From CAZQYC01 sp964597495 (GTDB taxonomy: Bacteria > Pseudomonadota > Gammaproteobacteria > Steroidobacterales > Steroidobacteraceae), in NCBI GenBank assembly GCA_964597495.1, contig CAZQYC010000085.1:1-16878 (forward strand): 16,878 bases of DNA. The letters are read 5' to 3'. Below the pieces are notes generated by a model, which did no database searches, was not told the origin of the DNA, and saw nothing but the letters and a program-made list of their open reading frames with translations. Below, one piece after another: positions 6,732-13,713 of the stretch. Position 1 is the stretch's first letter, and the number at the start of each line of letters is the position of its first letter. Made by a program: the position numbers and the translations under genes.

Positions 6732-8072
6732 ATGAAAACCTTCTTCCGCGCGCTTATGCTCTGGGCAGCGCTGGCCGGTGCCGCTGCTGCACAGACCAAC
6801 CTCGCCGGGACATGGCAAGGCGTGCTCGAGATCGAACCCGGCAAGACGCTCGCGATTCACTTCGTGATTGCGGCGAAGTCGGGTGGTGACTACTCGGCCG
6901 TCGTGACTTCGCCCGACTCGGGGGCAATCAAAAACGTGCCGGCGACCCGCGTCACGTTCGCCGACAATAAGCTGACAGTCGACGTGCCTACGCTCTCCGG
7001 CGGCTACGTGGGCACTTTGCGTAACGGCGTGATCGAGGGCGAGTGGTCGCAGGAAGGCGCAAAGATGCCGCTCTCCTTGCGGCCTTACAAAACGCCGACA
7101 TTGACGAAAGCGGACATCGAAGCGCTGCGCGGCGAATGGTTCGGCAAGTACACCAACATTTTTGGGATCGAAATAACGATCGTTTTCCACTTCAGCGCTG
7201 GCGCCGACAATGCGCTGCGCGGTGTCCTGGATATTCCCGAACAAGGCGTGAAGGATTGGGCGACCGCCGACGTTTCGCTCGACCAAGGGTATTTTTCCGT
7301 CAAAGTGCCGGCCATTTATGCCGAAATCACGGGCCTCCTAAAGGGCGGCCAGATCGTTGGTCAGTTGAAGCAGCTCGGCAACTCGCTGCCGCTCACCTTG
7401 AAGAAAGGCCGATACGTCGCGGCGGCGAGTTACCTTGACTTACCGGCCGAGGCGCGCGAGCAACTCAATGGTCGTTGGGGTGGAGCGCTCGGGCCGTTGA
7501 CGTTGATCGTGCGCTTCGAGAAGGATGCTCAAGGACGAGCGCTCGGTTTCCTCGACATGCCGCAACAGAACATCAAAAACATGCCGATTACGGAGGCCAC
7601 ACTTGCGGACACGAAGCTCACTTTTGCCGCCGCTGGATACGGTGCGAAGTACACGGGAGGGCTTGCAGACGGAAAGTTGACGGGCGAATGGACTCAGGGG
7701 GGGATGTTGAAGCCGGTCCCGCTCGTGCTCACGCGCGGATATGTTGCGGCGGCGAACTATCTCGACTTGCCTGCGGCGGCGCGCGAACAGCTCAAGGGCC
7801 GTTGGAGCGGGGTCCTCGGACCGCTGACGCTGATCGTGCGTTTCGAGACGGATGCTGAAGGGCGCGTGCTCGGCTTTCTCGATAGTCCGAATCAGAACAC
7901 CCGGAACATATCGATCACGGAGGCCAAGCTTGCAGGCACGAAGTTCACGTTCGGCATTGCCTTGATCGGTGGGAAATATACGGGCGAACTTGCAGGCAGC
8001 AAGCTGACAGGCGAGTGGGTACAAACCGGAATGCCGAATCCAGCCCCGCTCGCGCTTACGCGCGAGAAGTAA
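6732..8072 (+). CDS. Secreted four-repeat protein (paralogue B)
   Basis: A 446-residue exported protein. The signal peptide (1-20, ending A-A-A-A before Q-T-N) is nearly the same as in paralogue A. The mature part is almost entirely four repeats: 23-118, a divergent one at about 121-226, then 228-335 and 336-446, the last two very similar to each other. Each carries an L-x-G-x-W start, a strand such as L-I-V-R-F-E, a D-x-P-x-Q-N turn, and ends L-T-G-E-W-x-Q followed by P-L-x-L-T. The pattern suggests all-beta modules; this is inference. B ends at A-L-T-R-E-K, exactly the point where A goes on into its LolA-like domain, so B lacks that domain. No catalytic residues are evident. Being secreted and last in the ABC cluster, it may bind a ligand or partner in the periplasm. 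I do not recognise a named family. Confidence 0.83.
   Translation: MKTFFRALMLWAALAGAAAAQTNLAGTWQGVLEIEPGKTLAIHFVIAAKSGGDYSAVVTSPDSGAIKNVPATRVTFADNKLTVDVPTLSGGYVGTLRNGVIEGEWSQEGAKMPLSLRPYKTPTLTKADIEALRGEWFGKYTNIFGIEITIVFHFSAGADNALRGVLDIPEQGVKDWATADVSLDQGYFSVKVPAIYAEITGLLKGGQIVGQLKQLGNSLPLTLKKGRYVAAASYLDLPAEAREQLNGRWGGALGPLTLIVRFEKDAQGRALGFLDMPQQNIKNMPITEATLADTKLTFAAAGYGAKYTGGLADGKLTGEWTQGGMLKPVPLVLTRGYVAAANYLDLPAAAREQLKGRWSGVLGPLTLIVRFETDAEGRVLGFLDSPNQNTRNISITEAKLAGTKFTFGIALIGGKYTGELAGSKLTGEWVQTGMPNPAPLALTREK
7413..7736 (+). repeat. Third protein-repeat unit of paralogue B
   Basis: This encodes residues 228-335, starting Y-V-A-A-A-S-Y-L-D-L-P. It is repeated almost in register by the next 333 nt, at DNA as well as protein level (for example the shared stretches around the codons for V-R-F-E and K-Y-T-G). 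Confidence 0.87.
7737..8069 (+). repeat. Fourth protein-repeat unit of paralogue B
   Basis: This encodes residues 336-446, starting Y-V-A-A-A-N-Y-L-D-L-P. It is the closest match to the preceding unit and to the second unit of paralogue A. It includes a short insertion near A-L-I-G-G-K-Y-T-G and ends A-L-T-R-E-K, just before the stop. Confidence 0.87.
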
Positions 8073-8169
8073 GGGCGCATGGTCCTTCGACGGCTTCGAT
8101 CCGCGGAGTCGTCGTCGGCATCGGATGAGAAGGATCAATGGTAGTTAGGTAATTTGTCGGGAGCGAAAT

Positions 8170-8382
8170 ATGAAAATAATCACTGGCACAGTGGTTCTAC
8201 TGGCTGGCTTGTATATCTGCATCCGCTCGCGAGACGTTGGAAGCCGACTCCAGCGTTATTACCGTAACTATCCATTTGTGAGCAATGCCGGGCAGCGGCA
8301 AACGCAGTTTTGGAACGGATTTGCAATATTTATTGGCGCTGCCTGTGTCATGGCCGGAGTTCTTGCCGTCACGTCCGCCTAA
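8170..8382 (+). CDS. Small two-helix membrane protein, unknown function
   Basis: A 70-residue frame starting with ATG 8170, preceded by GGGAG (about six bases upstream). Two hydrophobic segments, at about residues 5-18 and 49-68, flank a polar central part rich in R, Y and Q (S-R-D-V-G-S-R-L-Q-R-Y-Y), so a hairpin inner-membrane topology is likely. It sits 97 nt after paralogue B and 50 nt before the next small gene. The antisense frame here is a shadow. I do not recognise a family. Evidence for being real: ribosome binding site, the paired-helix pattern and same direction as its neighbours. Confidence 0.65.
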   Translation: MKIITGTVVLLAGLYICIRSRDVGSRLQRYYRNYPFVSNAGQRQTQFWNGFAIFIGAACVMAGVLAVTSA

Positions 8383-8432
8383 CCACCGCCTCAAAGCCGT
8401 TCACTTCGCTCGACCGTGCAACGATCAACGAC

Positions 8433-8876
8433 ATGCTGAAAGTAATTCCCAAGACGTGGTCTTATGCGTTCTCCGTGACGGACGGCGCGCACTCCGTCGC
8501 AGAGGTCGTGGATCTCTCCTGGTGGCGCGACAAGAGCCAGATTCGGACCCACGACGAGATCTACACGGCACGTCGCGACAAGTTTTCGTACGTCCTCGAG
8601 TCGGCGGCCGGTGTGTTCGCGCGTGCAGAGCAGCCCCGGAAGTGTTTTCGCGAACTCGTTATCACGTGTTCGGGCCAGCAGTACACGCTCCGTGCGAGGT
8701 CGCCGTTGCGGCGTCAATTCCTGATGTTCAGGGACTCCACGCAAATCGGATCCCTTTCGCCCGAAGGGCTCTTCACGCGGAAGGTTGCAGTGGAACTTCC
8801 CAAGGAATTCCCGCTGATCCTGCAAATCTTCGTCATTTGGTTGGCGATGACCCTCTGGAAGCACGAGGAATCCTGA
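8433..8876 (+). CDS. Possible LURP-one/tubby-like small protein with hydrophobic C-terminus
   Basis: A 147-residue protein from ATG 8433. The frame is open back to 8310, but that extension overlaps the small membrane-protein gene and is Cys/Arg-rich noise. Alternating strand-like segments with a duplicated pattern can be seen: K-F-S-Y-V-L near 50-55, a Q-Y-T-L-R-A-R-S stretch, R-R-Q-F-L-M-F at 93-99, and I-G-S-L-S-P-E-G-L-F-T-R-K. It ends with E-L-P-K-E-F-P-L, a helix at about 127-142 and a charged tail (L-W-K-H-E-E-S). This ending resembles bacterial proteins related to the LURP-one/scramblase-like tubby fold, which often end in a similar L-P-x-x-x-P-L-x-x-Q-x-F helix. That match is from memory and tentative. 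No clear ribosome binding site. Function unknown. Confidence 0.6.
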   Translation: MLKVIPKTWSYAFSVTDGAHSVAEVVDLSWWRDKSQIRTHDEIYTARRDKFSYVLESAAGVFARAEQPRKCFRELVITCSGQQYTLRARSPLRRQFLMFRDSTQIGSLSPEGLFTRKVAVELPKEFPLILQIFVIWLAMTLWKHEES

Positions 8877-9021
8877 AATATCGCCATTGATAGCAAGCAC
8901 CTGGGACGTTCCATAAGGGTCCGTCCATAGAACCTTCGGTTAGTCGGTCCAACCAACGGCGATTTGCGGCCGGTCATCGACGTGAAACAATCCCAAGCTT
9001 GTTTCCCTCGTCATTGGCTAT
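8877..9021. other. 145-nt spacer before cysD
   Basis: No open frame, terminator with a T-run, or convincing sigma-70 promoter could be seen. A weak inverted pair GGTT/AACC lies near 8938-8956. The cysD promoter is expected here, since the preceding gene is unrelated and the gap is the largest before the cys genes, but I cannot point to it. Confidence 0.4.
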
Positions 9022-9936
9022 ATGGCTCTAACCAAAACGCAGCTCACCCATCTCGAGCGTCTCGAGGCCGAGAGCATTCATATCCTCCGCGAGGTGGTGG
9101 CCGAGTGCGAAAAGCCGGTCATGTTGTACTCCATTGGCAAAGACAGTTCGGTAATGCTGCACTTGGCCATGAAGGCGTTCTATCCGGCTAAGCCGCCGTT
9201 CCCCTTGCTGCACGTGGATACGACTTGGAAGTTTCGCGACATGATCGCGTTTCGGGACCGAATGGCCAAGGAATTGGGCTTGGAATTGATCGTGCACATC
9301 AATCAAGACGGCGTACGGCAGGGCATCGGTCCCTTCACGCACGGATCCGGCGTGCACACCGACGTGATGAAGACGCAGGCTTTAAAGCAGGCACTCGACA
9401 AATATGGGTTCGACGCCGCTTTCGGCGGCGCGCGCCGCGATGAAGAAAAGTCCCGCGCGAAAGAACGCGTATTTTCGTTCCGATCGGCCCAGCATCGCTG
9501 GGATCCGAAACGGCAACGTCCGGAGCTTTGGCAGCTGTACAACGCCCGCAAGTCCAAAGGCGAAAGCTTGCGCGTGTTCCCGATCTCGAACTGGACCGAA
9601 TTGGATATTTGGCAGTACATCTATCTCAAGAAGATTCCGATCGTGCCGCTTTATTTCTCCGCCAAGCGCCCGGTGGTCGAGCGCGACGGCGTATTGATCA
9701 TGGTCGACGACGACCGCATGCCTTTGAAGCCCGGTGAGAAGCCACAGATGAAAGAGGTGCGCTTCCGAACGTTAGGCTGTTATCCGCTTACCGGCGCGAT
9801 CGAAAGCAGTGCCGATAATTTAGAGTCCATCATTCAAGAAATGCTGCTCACGACCACCTCGGAGCGGCAGGGTCGGGTCATCGATCATGATGCGGCGGCG
9901 TCCATGGAAAAGAAAAAGCAGGAGGGATACTTCTAA
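9022..9936 (+). CDS. cysD: Sulfate adenylyltransferase subunit 2
   Basis: This is the catalytic subunit of ATP sulfurylase, which joins sulfate and ATP to adenosine 5'-phosphosulfate (APS) in the cytoplasm with the CysN GTPase. The 304-residue length is the family norm. The PP-loop reads Y-S-I-G-K-D-S-S-V-M at 36-45, the form seen in CysD rather than the SGGKDS of other members. Also present are the H-V-D-T-T-W-K-F block, the G-G-A-R-R-D-E-E-K-S-R-A-K-E-R block, and the C-terminal R-F-R-T-L-G-C-Y-P-L-T-G. It ends with the typical K-K-x-E-G-Y-F. Start: the ATG at 9022 fits the family's N-terminus (L-T-H-L-x-x-L-E-A-E-S-I-H), although the ribosome binding site is poor. cysNC follows after a 100-nt structured spacer. 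Confidence 0.97.
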   Translation: MALTKTQLTHLERLEAESIHILREVVAECEKPVMLYSIGKDSSVMLHLAMKAFYPAKPPFPLLHVDTTWKFRDMIAFRDRMAKELGLELIVHINQDGVRQGIGPFTHGSGVHTDVMKTQALKQALDKYGFDAAFGGARRDEEKSRAKERVFSFRSAQHRWDPKRQRPELWQLYNARKSKGESLRVFPISNWTELDIWQYIYLKKIPIVPLYFSAKRPVVERDGVLIMVDDDRMPLKPGEKPQMKEVRFRTLGCYPLTGAIESSADNLESIIQEMLLTTTSERQGRVIDHDAAASMEKKKQEGYF

Positions 9937-10036
9937 GAAGCTACTAGTAACTAGCAGCTAGCATCTAGCCAGAGATGAAGAAGAGTCTGGCTAGCGGCTA
10001 ATCGCTAGTGGCTAGTCGCCAGACAACGAAGTTGCT
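9937..10036. repeat. CTAG-rich spacer with inverted repeat between cysD and cysNC
   Basis: Within about 75 nt the tetramer CTAG occurs seven times, mostly in variants of GCTAG followed by T/C-GC. CTAGCCAGA at 9965-9973 and TCTGGCTAG at 9986-9994 form a perfect 9-bp inverted repeat with a 12-nt purine-rich loop. The following part, through GCCAG near 10022, repeats the GGCTAG/GCTAGTGG theme. There is no T-run, so it is unlikely to be an intrinsic terminator. It could be an mRNA-processing or stabilising hairpin inside the cys operon, or the remnant of a small dispersed repeat. Confidence 0.75.
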
Positions 10037-11938
10037 ATGGCTCATAAATCCGAACTCATCGCTTCCGACATCGTCGGGTATTTAAAGGCTCACGAGCAGA
10101 AGAGCCTGCTACGGTTCATTACCTGCGGGAGTGTCGACGACGGGAAGTCGACGCTCATCGGACGCTTGCTCTACGAATCGAAGTTGATTTTCGAGGATCA
10201 ACTGGCTGCATTGGAGGCCGATTCCAAGAAGATGGGTACGCAGGGCGGCGATCTTGATTTCGCGCTGCTGGTCGACGGGCTTGCTGCAGAGCGCGAGCAG
10301 GGCATTACGATTGACGTTGCGTATCGGTTTTTTTCGACCGACAAGCGTAAGTTCATCGTGGCCGATACGCCCGGACACGAGCAATATACGCGCAACATGG
10401 TGACCGGCGCCTCGACTGCGGACGTAGCCGTGATCTTGATCGATGCGCGAAAGGGCGTGTTGACCCAAACGCGACGCCATAGTTACATCGTTTCATTGCT
10501 CGGCATTCGCAACGTGGTATTGGCGATCAACAAAATGGATTTGATCAAGTACGACGAAGAGGAGTTCAACTGTATCGTTCGGACGTATCGCGAATTTGCG
10601 ACGCAAATCGGCATCGAGAAGTTCACGGCGATTCCTATGTCCGCTTTGAAGGGCGACAACGTTACGGAAGCAACCCAGTCGATGCCTTGGTATGTCGGTC
10701 CTACCTTAATGTCGTTTCTTGAAAATTTGGAGATCGACGAAGATTTGCAGCAGCGCGCGTTTCGTCTCCCTGTGCAGTGGGTTAATCGGCCGAATCAGGA
10801 TTTTCGCGGTTTCACGGGCATGATCGCCAGCGGCGTCGTGCAGGTCGGGGAGCGCATTCGCACGTTGCCGTCGGGCAAGGAGAGCACGATTACCCGGATC
10901 GTGACCATGGACGGCGATTTGCCGCGCGCCGTCGCTGGGCAGTCCGTGACGCTCACATTGAAGGACGAGATCGACGTGAGTCGCGGCGATGTCCTCGTGA
11001 AAACGGAAAGTCCTGCGGGCGTTGCCGACCAATTTCAATCCACGATCATTTGGATGCACGAAGAGCCGATGCTGCCGGGCCGTCCTTATTTATTGAAGAT
11101 CGGCGCGAAAACGGTGACGGCGAGCATCGCTCAGCCTAAGTACAAGGTGAACGTCAATACCATGGAGCACCTCGCTGCGAAACAGCTGGAGCTCAACGAG
11201 ATCGGCGTATGCAACTTGAACTTGGATCGGCAGATCGCCTTTGACCCTTATTCCGAAAATCGCGAGACCGGCGGTTTTATCCTGATCGACCGCATCACCA
11301 ACGACACGGTGGGCGCCGGATTGATTCAATTCGCCTTGCGCCGCGCCGACAATATTCACTGGCAGGCACTCGACGTCAATAAACAAGCCCGTTCCGAACA
11401 AAAGCACCAGACAGCAGGCGTGCTTTGGTTCACCGGTTTGTCGGGCGCGGGCAAATCGACGATCGCGAATCTGGTGGAGAAGAAGCTGCTTGCGATGGGA
11501 CGCCACACGTATTTGCTCGACGGCGACAACGTGCGACACGGGTTGAATAAGGACCTAGGGTTCACCGACGCCGATCGCGTCGAAAACATTCGGCGCGTCG
11601 CGGAGGTTTCGAAGCTAATGGTGGATGCCGGGCTCATCGTGCTGGTGTCGTTCATTTCGCCGTTCCGTTCCGAGCGCCGCATGGCCCGCGATCTACTGCA
11701 GCCGGGCGAGTTCATCGAGATCTTCGTGGATACGCCGTTGTCGGAAGCCGAAAAGCGGGACCCGAAAGGGCTGTACCGCAAGGCGCGTCGCGGCGAAATC
11801 AAGAACTTCACCGGCATCGACTCGCCTTACGAACCGCCAGAACGCGCAGAAATCCATCTCGATACGACGAAGCAGTCGTCCGAGTCGGCGGCCGATGCGA
11901 TCGTCGAGCAGCTGCGTGCGCGCGGAATGTTGGGCTAA
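10037..11938 (+). CDS. cysNC: Bifunctional sulfate adenylyltransferase subunit 1 / APS kinase
   Basis: A fusion of the regulatory GTPase of ATP sulfurylase with adenylylsulfate kinase. Together with CysD it makes APS and then PAPS. The N-terminal GTPase (about 1-450) has the P-loop GSVDDGKST at 31-39, the switch region E-Q-G-I-T-I-D-V-A-Y near 87-96, DTPGHEQY at 110-117 and NKMD at 165-168, followed by translation-factor-like beta domains. The APS kinase (about 455-633) has its own P-loop GLSGAGKST at 467-475, then L-D-G-D-N-V-R-H-G-L and the F-I-S-P-F-R segment. Both active sites look intact. The 633-residue length fits known CysNC fusions. The stop TAA abuts the next gene's ATG directly, which implies coupling to cysQ. 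Sulfite or sulfide formation (CysH/I/J) is not encoded here. Confidence 0.97.
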   Translation: MAHKSELIASDIVGYLKAHEQKSLLRFITCGSVDDGKSTLIGRLLYESKLIFEDQLAALEADSKKMGTQGGDLDFALLVDGLAAEREQGITIDVAYRFFSTDKRKFIVADTPGHEQYTRNMVTGASTADVAVILIDARKGVLTQTRRHSYIVSLLGIRNVVLAINKMDLIKYDEEEFNCIVRTYREFATQIGIEKFTAIPMSALKGDNVTEATQSMPWYVGPTLMSFLENLEIDEDLQQRAFRLPVQWVNRPNQDFRGFTGMIASGVVQVGERIRTLPSGKESTITRIVTMDGDLPRAVAGQSVTLTLKDEIDVSRGDVLVKTESPAGVADQFQSTIIWMHEEPMLPGRPYLLKIGAKTVTASIAQPKYKVNVNTMEHLAAKQLELNEIGVCNLNLDRQIAFDPYSENRETGGFILIDRITNDTVGAGLIQFALRRADNIHWQALDVNKQARSEQKHQTAGVLWFTGLSGAGKSTIANLVEKKLLAMGRHTYLLDGDNVRHGLNKDLGFTDADRVENIRRVAEVSKLMVDAGLIVLVSFISPFRSERRMARDLLQPGEFIEIFVDTPLSEAEKRDPKGLYRKARRGEIKNFTGIDSPYEPPERAEIHLDTTKQSSESAADAIVEQLRARGMLG

Positions 11939-12736
11939 ATGATCGTTGCGCCCGAAGTTCGTCATGCCGTGGTCGCGCTGGCGAAACAAGCGGGCGCTGC
12001 GATCATGGAAGTTTACGGGCGAAGCTTCGACGTCACGACCAAAGGCGATGCCTCGCCGCTCACGGAAGCCGATCTGCGTTCGCACGACATCATTGTCGCT
12101 GGCCTCCGTCGCCTTGCGCCGAGCTATCCCGTGCTCTCGGAAGAGGCGGCCGAAGTTCCCTTCGAAGAACGCTCCGCGTGGCAAACGTATTGGCTCGTCG
12201 ATCCGTTGGATGGAACTAAGGAATTCGTTTCGCGCAATGGCGAATTCACGGTAAACATCGCGCTGATTCACGATCATGCGCCGGTTTTCGGAGCCGTCTA
12301 TGTACCGGCGGTTGGCGTGGCGTACGCGGGCGGAAAGGATTTTGGCGCGACAAAACAATGCGGCGCTGCCGCCGTGGAAAAGATTGCGACTGCGATACCG
12401 GCGGCAAGTCCGCCGCGGATCGTGGGAAGTCGTTCGCATCGCGGTGAATTGCTCGCTGCTTATCTCGCCAAGTTTGCCGCTTACGAATTGGTGTCGATGG
12501 GCAGCTCACTCAAGTTCTGCATGGTGGCCGAAGGCCGGGCCGATTTGTATCCGCGTCTCGGTCCCACCAGCGAATGGGATACGGCGGCCGCACAGGCCGT
12601 GGTCGAAGGTGCAGGTGGAGTGGTCTGCACTCGCGATGGAGGTCGATTGCTTTACAACACCAAAGCGAACCTCTTGAATCCTGACTTTTTCGTTTTCGCG
12701 GATCATAAGCAGGATTGGCTCGGTAGACTTGATTGA
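11939..12736 (+). CDS. cysQ: 3'(2'),5'-bisphosphate nucleotidase CysQ
   Basis: A metal-dependent phosphatase of the inositol monophosphatase superfamily that turns 3'-phosphoadenosine 5'-phosphate (PAP) into AMP, removing the inhibitory by-product of PAPS use; it can also act on PAPS. The 265-residue protein has the metal-ligand set of the family: E-E at 68-69 (V-L-S-E-E-A), DPLDGTKEF at 88-96 with Asp88 and Asp91, G-S-R-S-H at 163-167, and EWDTAAAQAV at 212-221 with the third-site Asp214. The E-F-V-S-R-N-G-E-F-T-V-N-I-A segment is CysQ-like. It begins on the base after the cysNC stop, so it is the third gene of a cysD-cysNC-cysQ operon. The presence of PAPS synthesis and PAP removal side by side fits either assimilation through PAPS or sulfotransferase use. 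Confidence 0.95.
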   Translation: MIVAPEVRHAVVALAKQAGAAIMEVYGRSFDVTTKGDASPLTEADLRSHDIIVAGLRRLAPSYPVLSEEAAEVPFEERSAWQTYWLVDPLDGTKEFVSRNGEFTVNIALIHDHAPVFGAVYVPAVGVAYAGGKDFGATKQCGAAAVEKIATAIPAASPPRIVGSRSHRGELLAAYLAKFAAYELVSMGSSLKFCMVAEGRADLYPRLGPTSEWDTAAAQAVVEGAGGVVCTRDGGRLLYNTKANLLNPDFFVFADHKQDWLGRLD

Positions 12737-12778
12737 GCGCTTATTGACGCCGCCTGGCTAGCTCGTTACTTTCGAACG

Positions 12779-13567
12779 ATGAACGGCATTATCACGCTTA
12801 CTACAGATTTCGGTCTCAGCGATCCTTTCGTCGGCGTGATGAAAGGCCAAATCCTGAATCGTTTTCGCGAGGCGCAGATCGTCGACCTCACGCATGACAT
12901 TCTTGCGCATTGGCCGGCTGAAGCCGGGTTCTGGTTGGCGCGCAGTTACACGTACTTTCCGCGCGGGACCTTGCATGTCGCGGTTGTCGATCCGGGCGTC
13001 GGCACGCAGCGCGATATCGTTGCGGTGGAACTGGACGGACACGTCTTTCTTGCGCCCGACAATGGCTTGCTTGCGCCACTCGTGAACCGCGTTTCCGGGG
13101 CGCGAATTCACAAGTTGGATATGAGCCGGCTCGCTCCGTTCGGCATCCTTGCGCCGAGCGCCACGTTTCACGGCCGTGACATCTTCGCGCCGCTGGCGGC
13201 GGAAATGGCAGCGGGCCGCTGCCGCCCGACCAGTCTTGGCAGCGAGGCCGGCGAATTGGTTCCTGCCTGGGTCGAAGAGCCCGAAGTGACCGCCGATCAG
13301 GTAACCGGTGTCGTAATTACGATCGACCATTTCGGTAACTTAATTACGAACATCGATGCGCACCTGGTTAAGCCCTTCCGCACCCCTGTCATCCGCGCCG
13401 GCGCCCACGAGTTTGCCCTAAGCCGTACGTATGGCGACCGTCAGCCTGGGGGATATTTGGCGCTAGTCAACGCCTTCGGCGTGATTGAAATTGCTCGGGC
13501 GGAAAAAAGTGCTGCCGATGGGTTGGGGATCGGGCGCGGGGCGCCGGTCTCCGTGACGGAAAAATAA
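12779..13567 (+). CDS. SAM hydroxide adenosyltransferase (DUF62 family)
   Basis: Members of this family hydrolyse S-adenosylmethionine to adenosine and methionine; close relatives (fluorinase, SalL) use halide instead of water. The 262 residues show the motifs in order: L-T-T-D-F-G at 7-12, V-D-P-G-V-G-T at 70-76, A-P-D-N-G at 92-96, F-H-G-R-D-I-F-A-P at 130-138 and D-H-F-G-N-L-I-T-N at 183-191. The Asp-Arg-His set described for the hydrolases would be Asp71, Arg78 and His131, all present, so hydrolysis is more likely than halogenation. The specific substrate range is inferred. It lies 42 nt after cysQ in the same direction, without an obvious ribosome binding site or terminator between them, so it may be read with the sulfur genes. 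Its physiological role in bacteria is poorly known. Confidence 0.92.
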   Translation: MNGIITLTTDFGLSDPFVGVMKGQILNRFREAQIVDLTHDILAHWPAEAGFWLARSYTYFPRGTLHVAVVDPGVGTQRDIVAVELDGHVFLAPDNGLLAPLVNRVSGARIHKLDMSRLAPFGILAPSATFHGRDIFAPLAAEMAAGRCRPTSLGSEAGELVPAWVEEPEVTADQVTGVVITIDHFGNLITNIDAHLVKPFRTPVIRAGAHEFALSRTYGDRQPGGYLALVNAFGVIEIARAEKSAADGLGIGRGAPVSVTEK

Positions 13568-13713
13568 CCTTACTCTCCTCCCGGCCCTTGATTGCCGGCC
13601 GTTTGGACGCAGAACGTAGACCCGAAAAGGGAAGCTCCTGCCTCGGAACTGGCTTAAGGGTATTCGGTTAGGCTGGGATAGTTCTTCGGTCTTTCGAAGC
13701 CGTCAAGTAACCA
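13568..13713. other. Noncoding stretch after the SAM hydrolase gene
   Basis: No credible frame was found. Right after the stop a small hairpin is possible (CCGGC 13581-13585 with GCCGG 13594-13598, 8-nt loop) without a following T-run, so it would be a weak terminator at best. A second small hairpin (CTTCG 13684-13688 with CGAAG 13695-13699) lies just before the promoter-like site. I cannot match the stretch to a known RNA family. Confidence 0.5.

Larger units (their letters stand above)
6671..7089 (+). repeat. Downstream copy of the tandem duplication
   Basis: This is the partner of 4981-5399 at a constant offset of 1690 nt, without indels. It includes the permease-end fossil, the spacer with ribosome binding site, and the signal peptide plus first repeat of paralogue B. 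Alignment ends where B continues with T-P-T-L-T-K instead of A's Y-I-A-V-A-N. Confidence 0.9.

Noticed and set aside
5042..8072. Repeats of the two secreted proteins as a CRISPR-like or mobile element
   Set aside because: The repeats are in-frame protein modules of ~324-333 nt within open frames, without spacers, terminal inverted repeats or a transposase.
8088..8114. CGACG/CGTCG pair after paralogue B as a terminator
   Set aside because: The stem is short with a long loop and no T-run follows.
8310..8432. Upstream extension of the tubby-like small protein
   Set aside because: It overlaps the small membrane-protein gene out of frame, and its Cys/Arg/His-rich sequence looks like a shadow; ATG 8433 gives a coherent protein.
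8934..13667. Shared 9-mer TTCGGTTAG in two spacers
   Set aside because: Nine-base matches are expected by chance many times in a 17-kb window; the flanks do not match.
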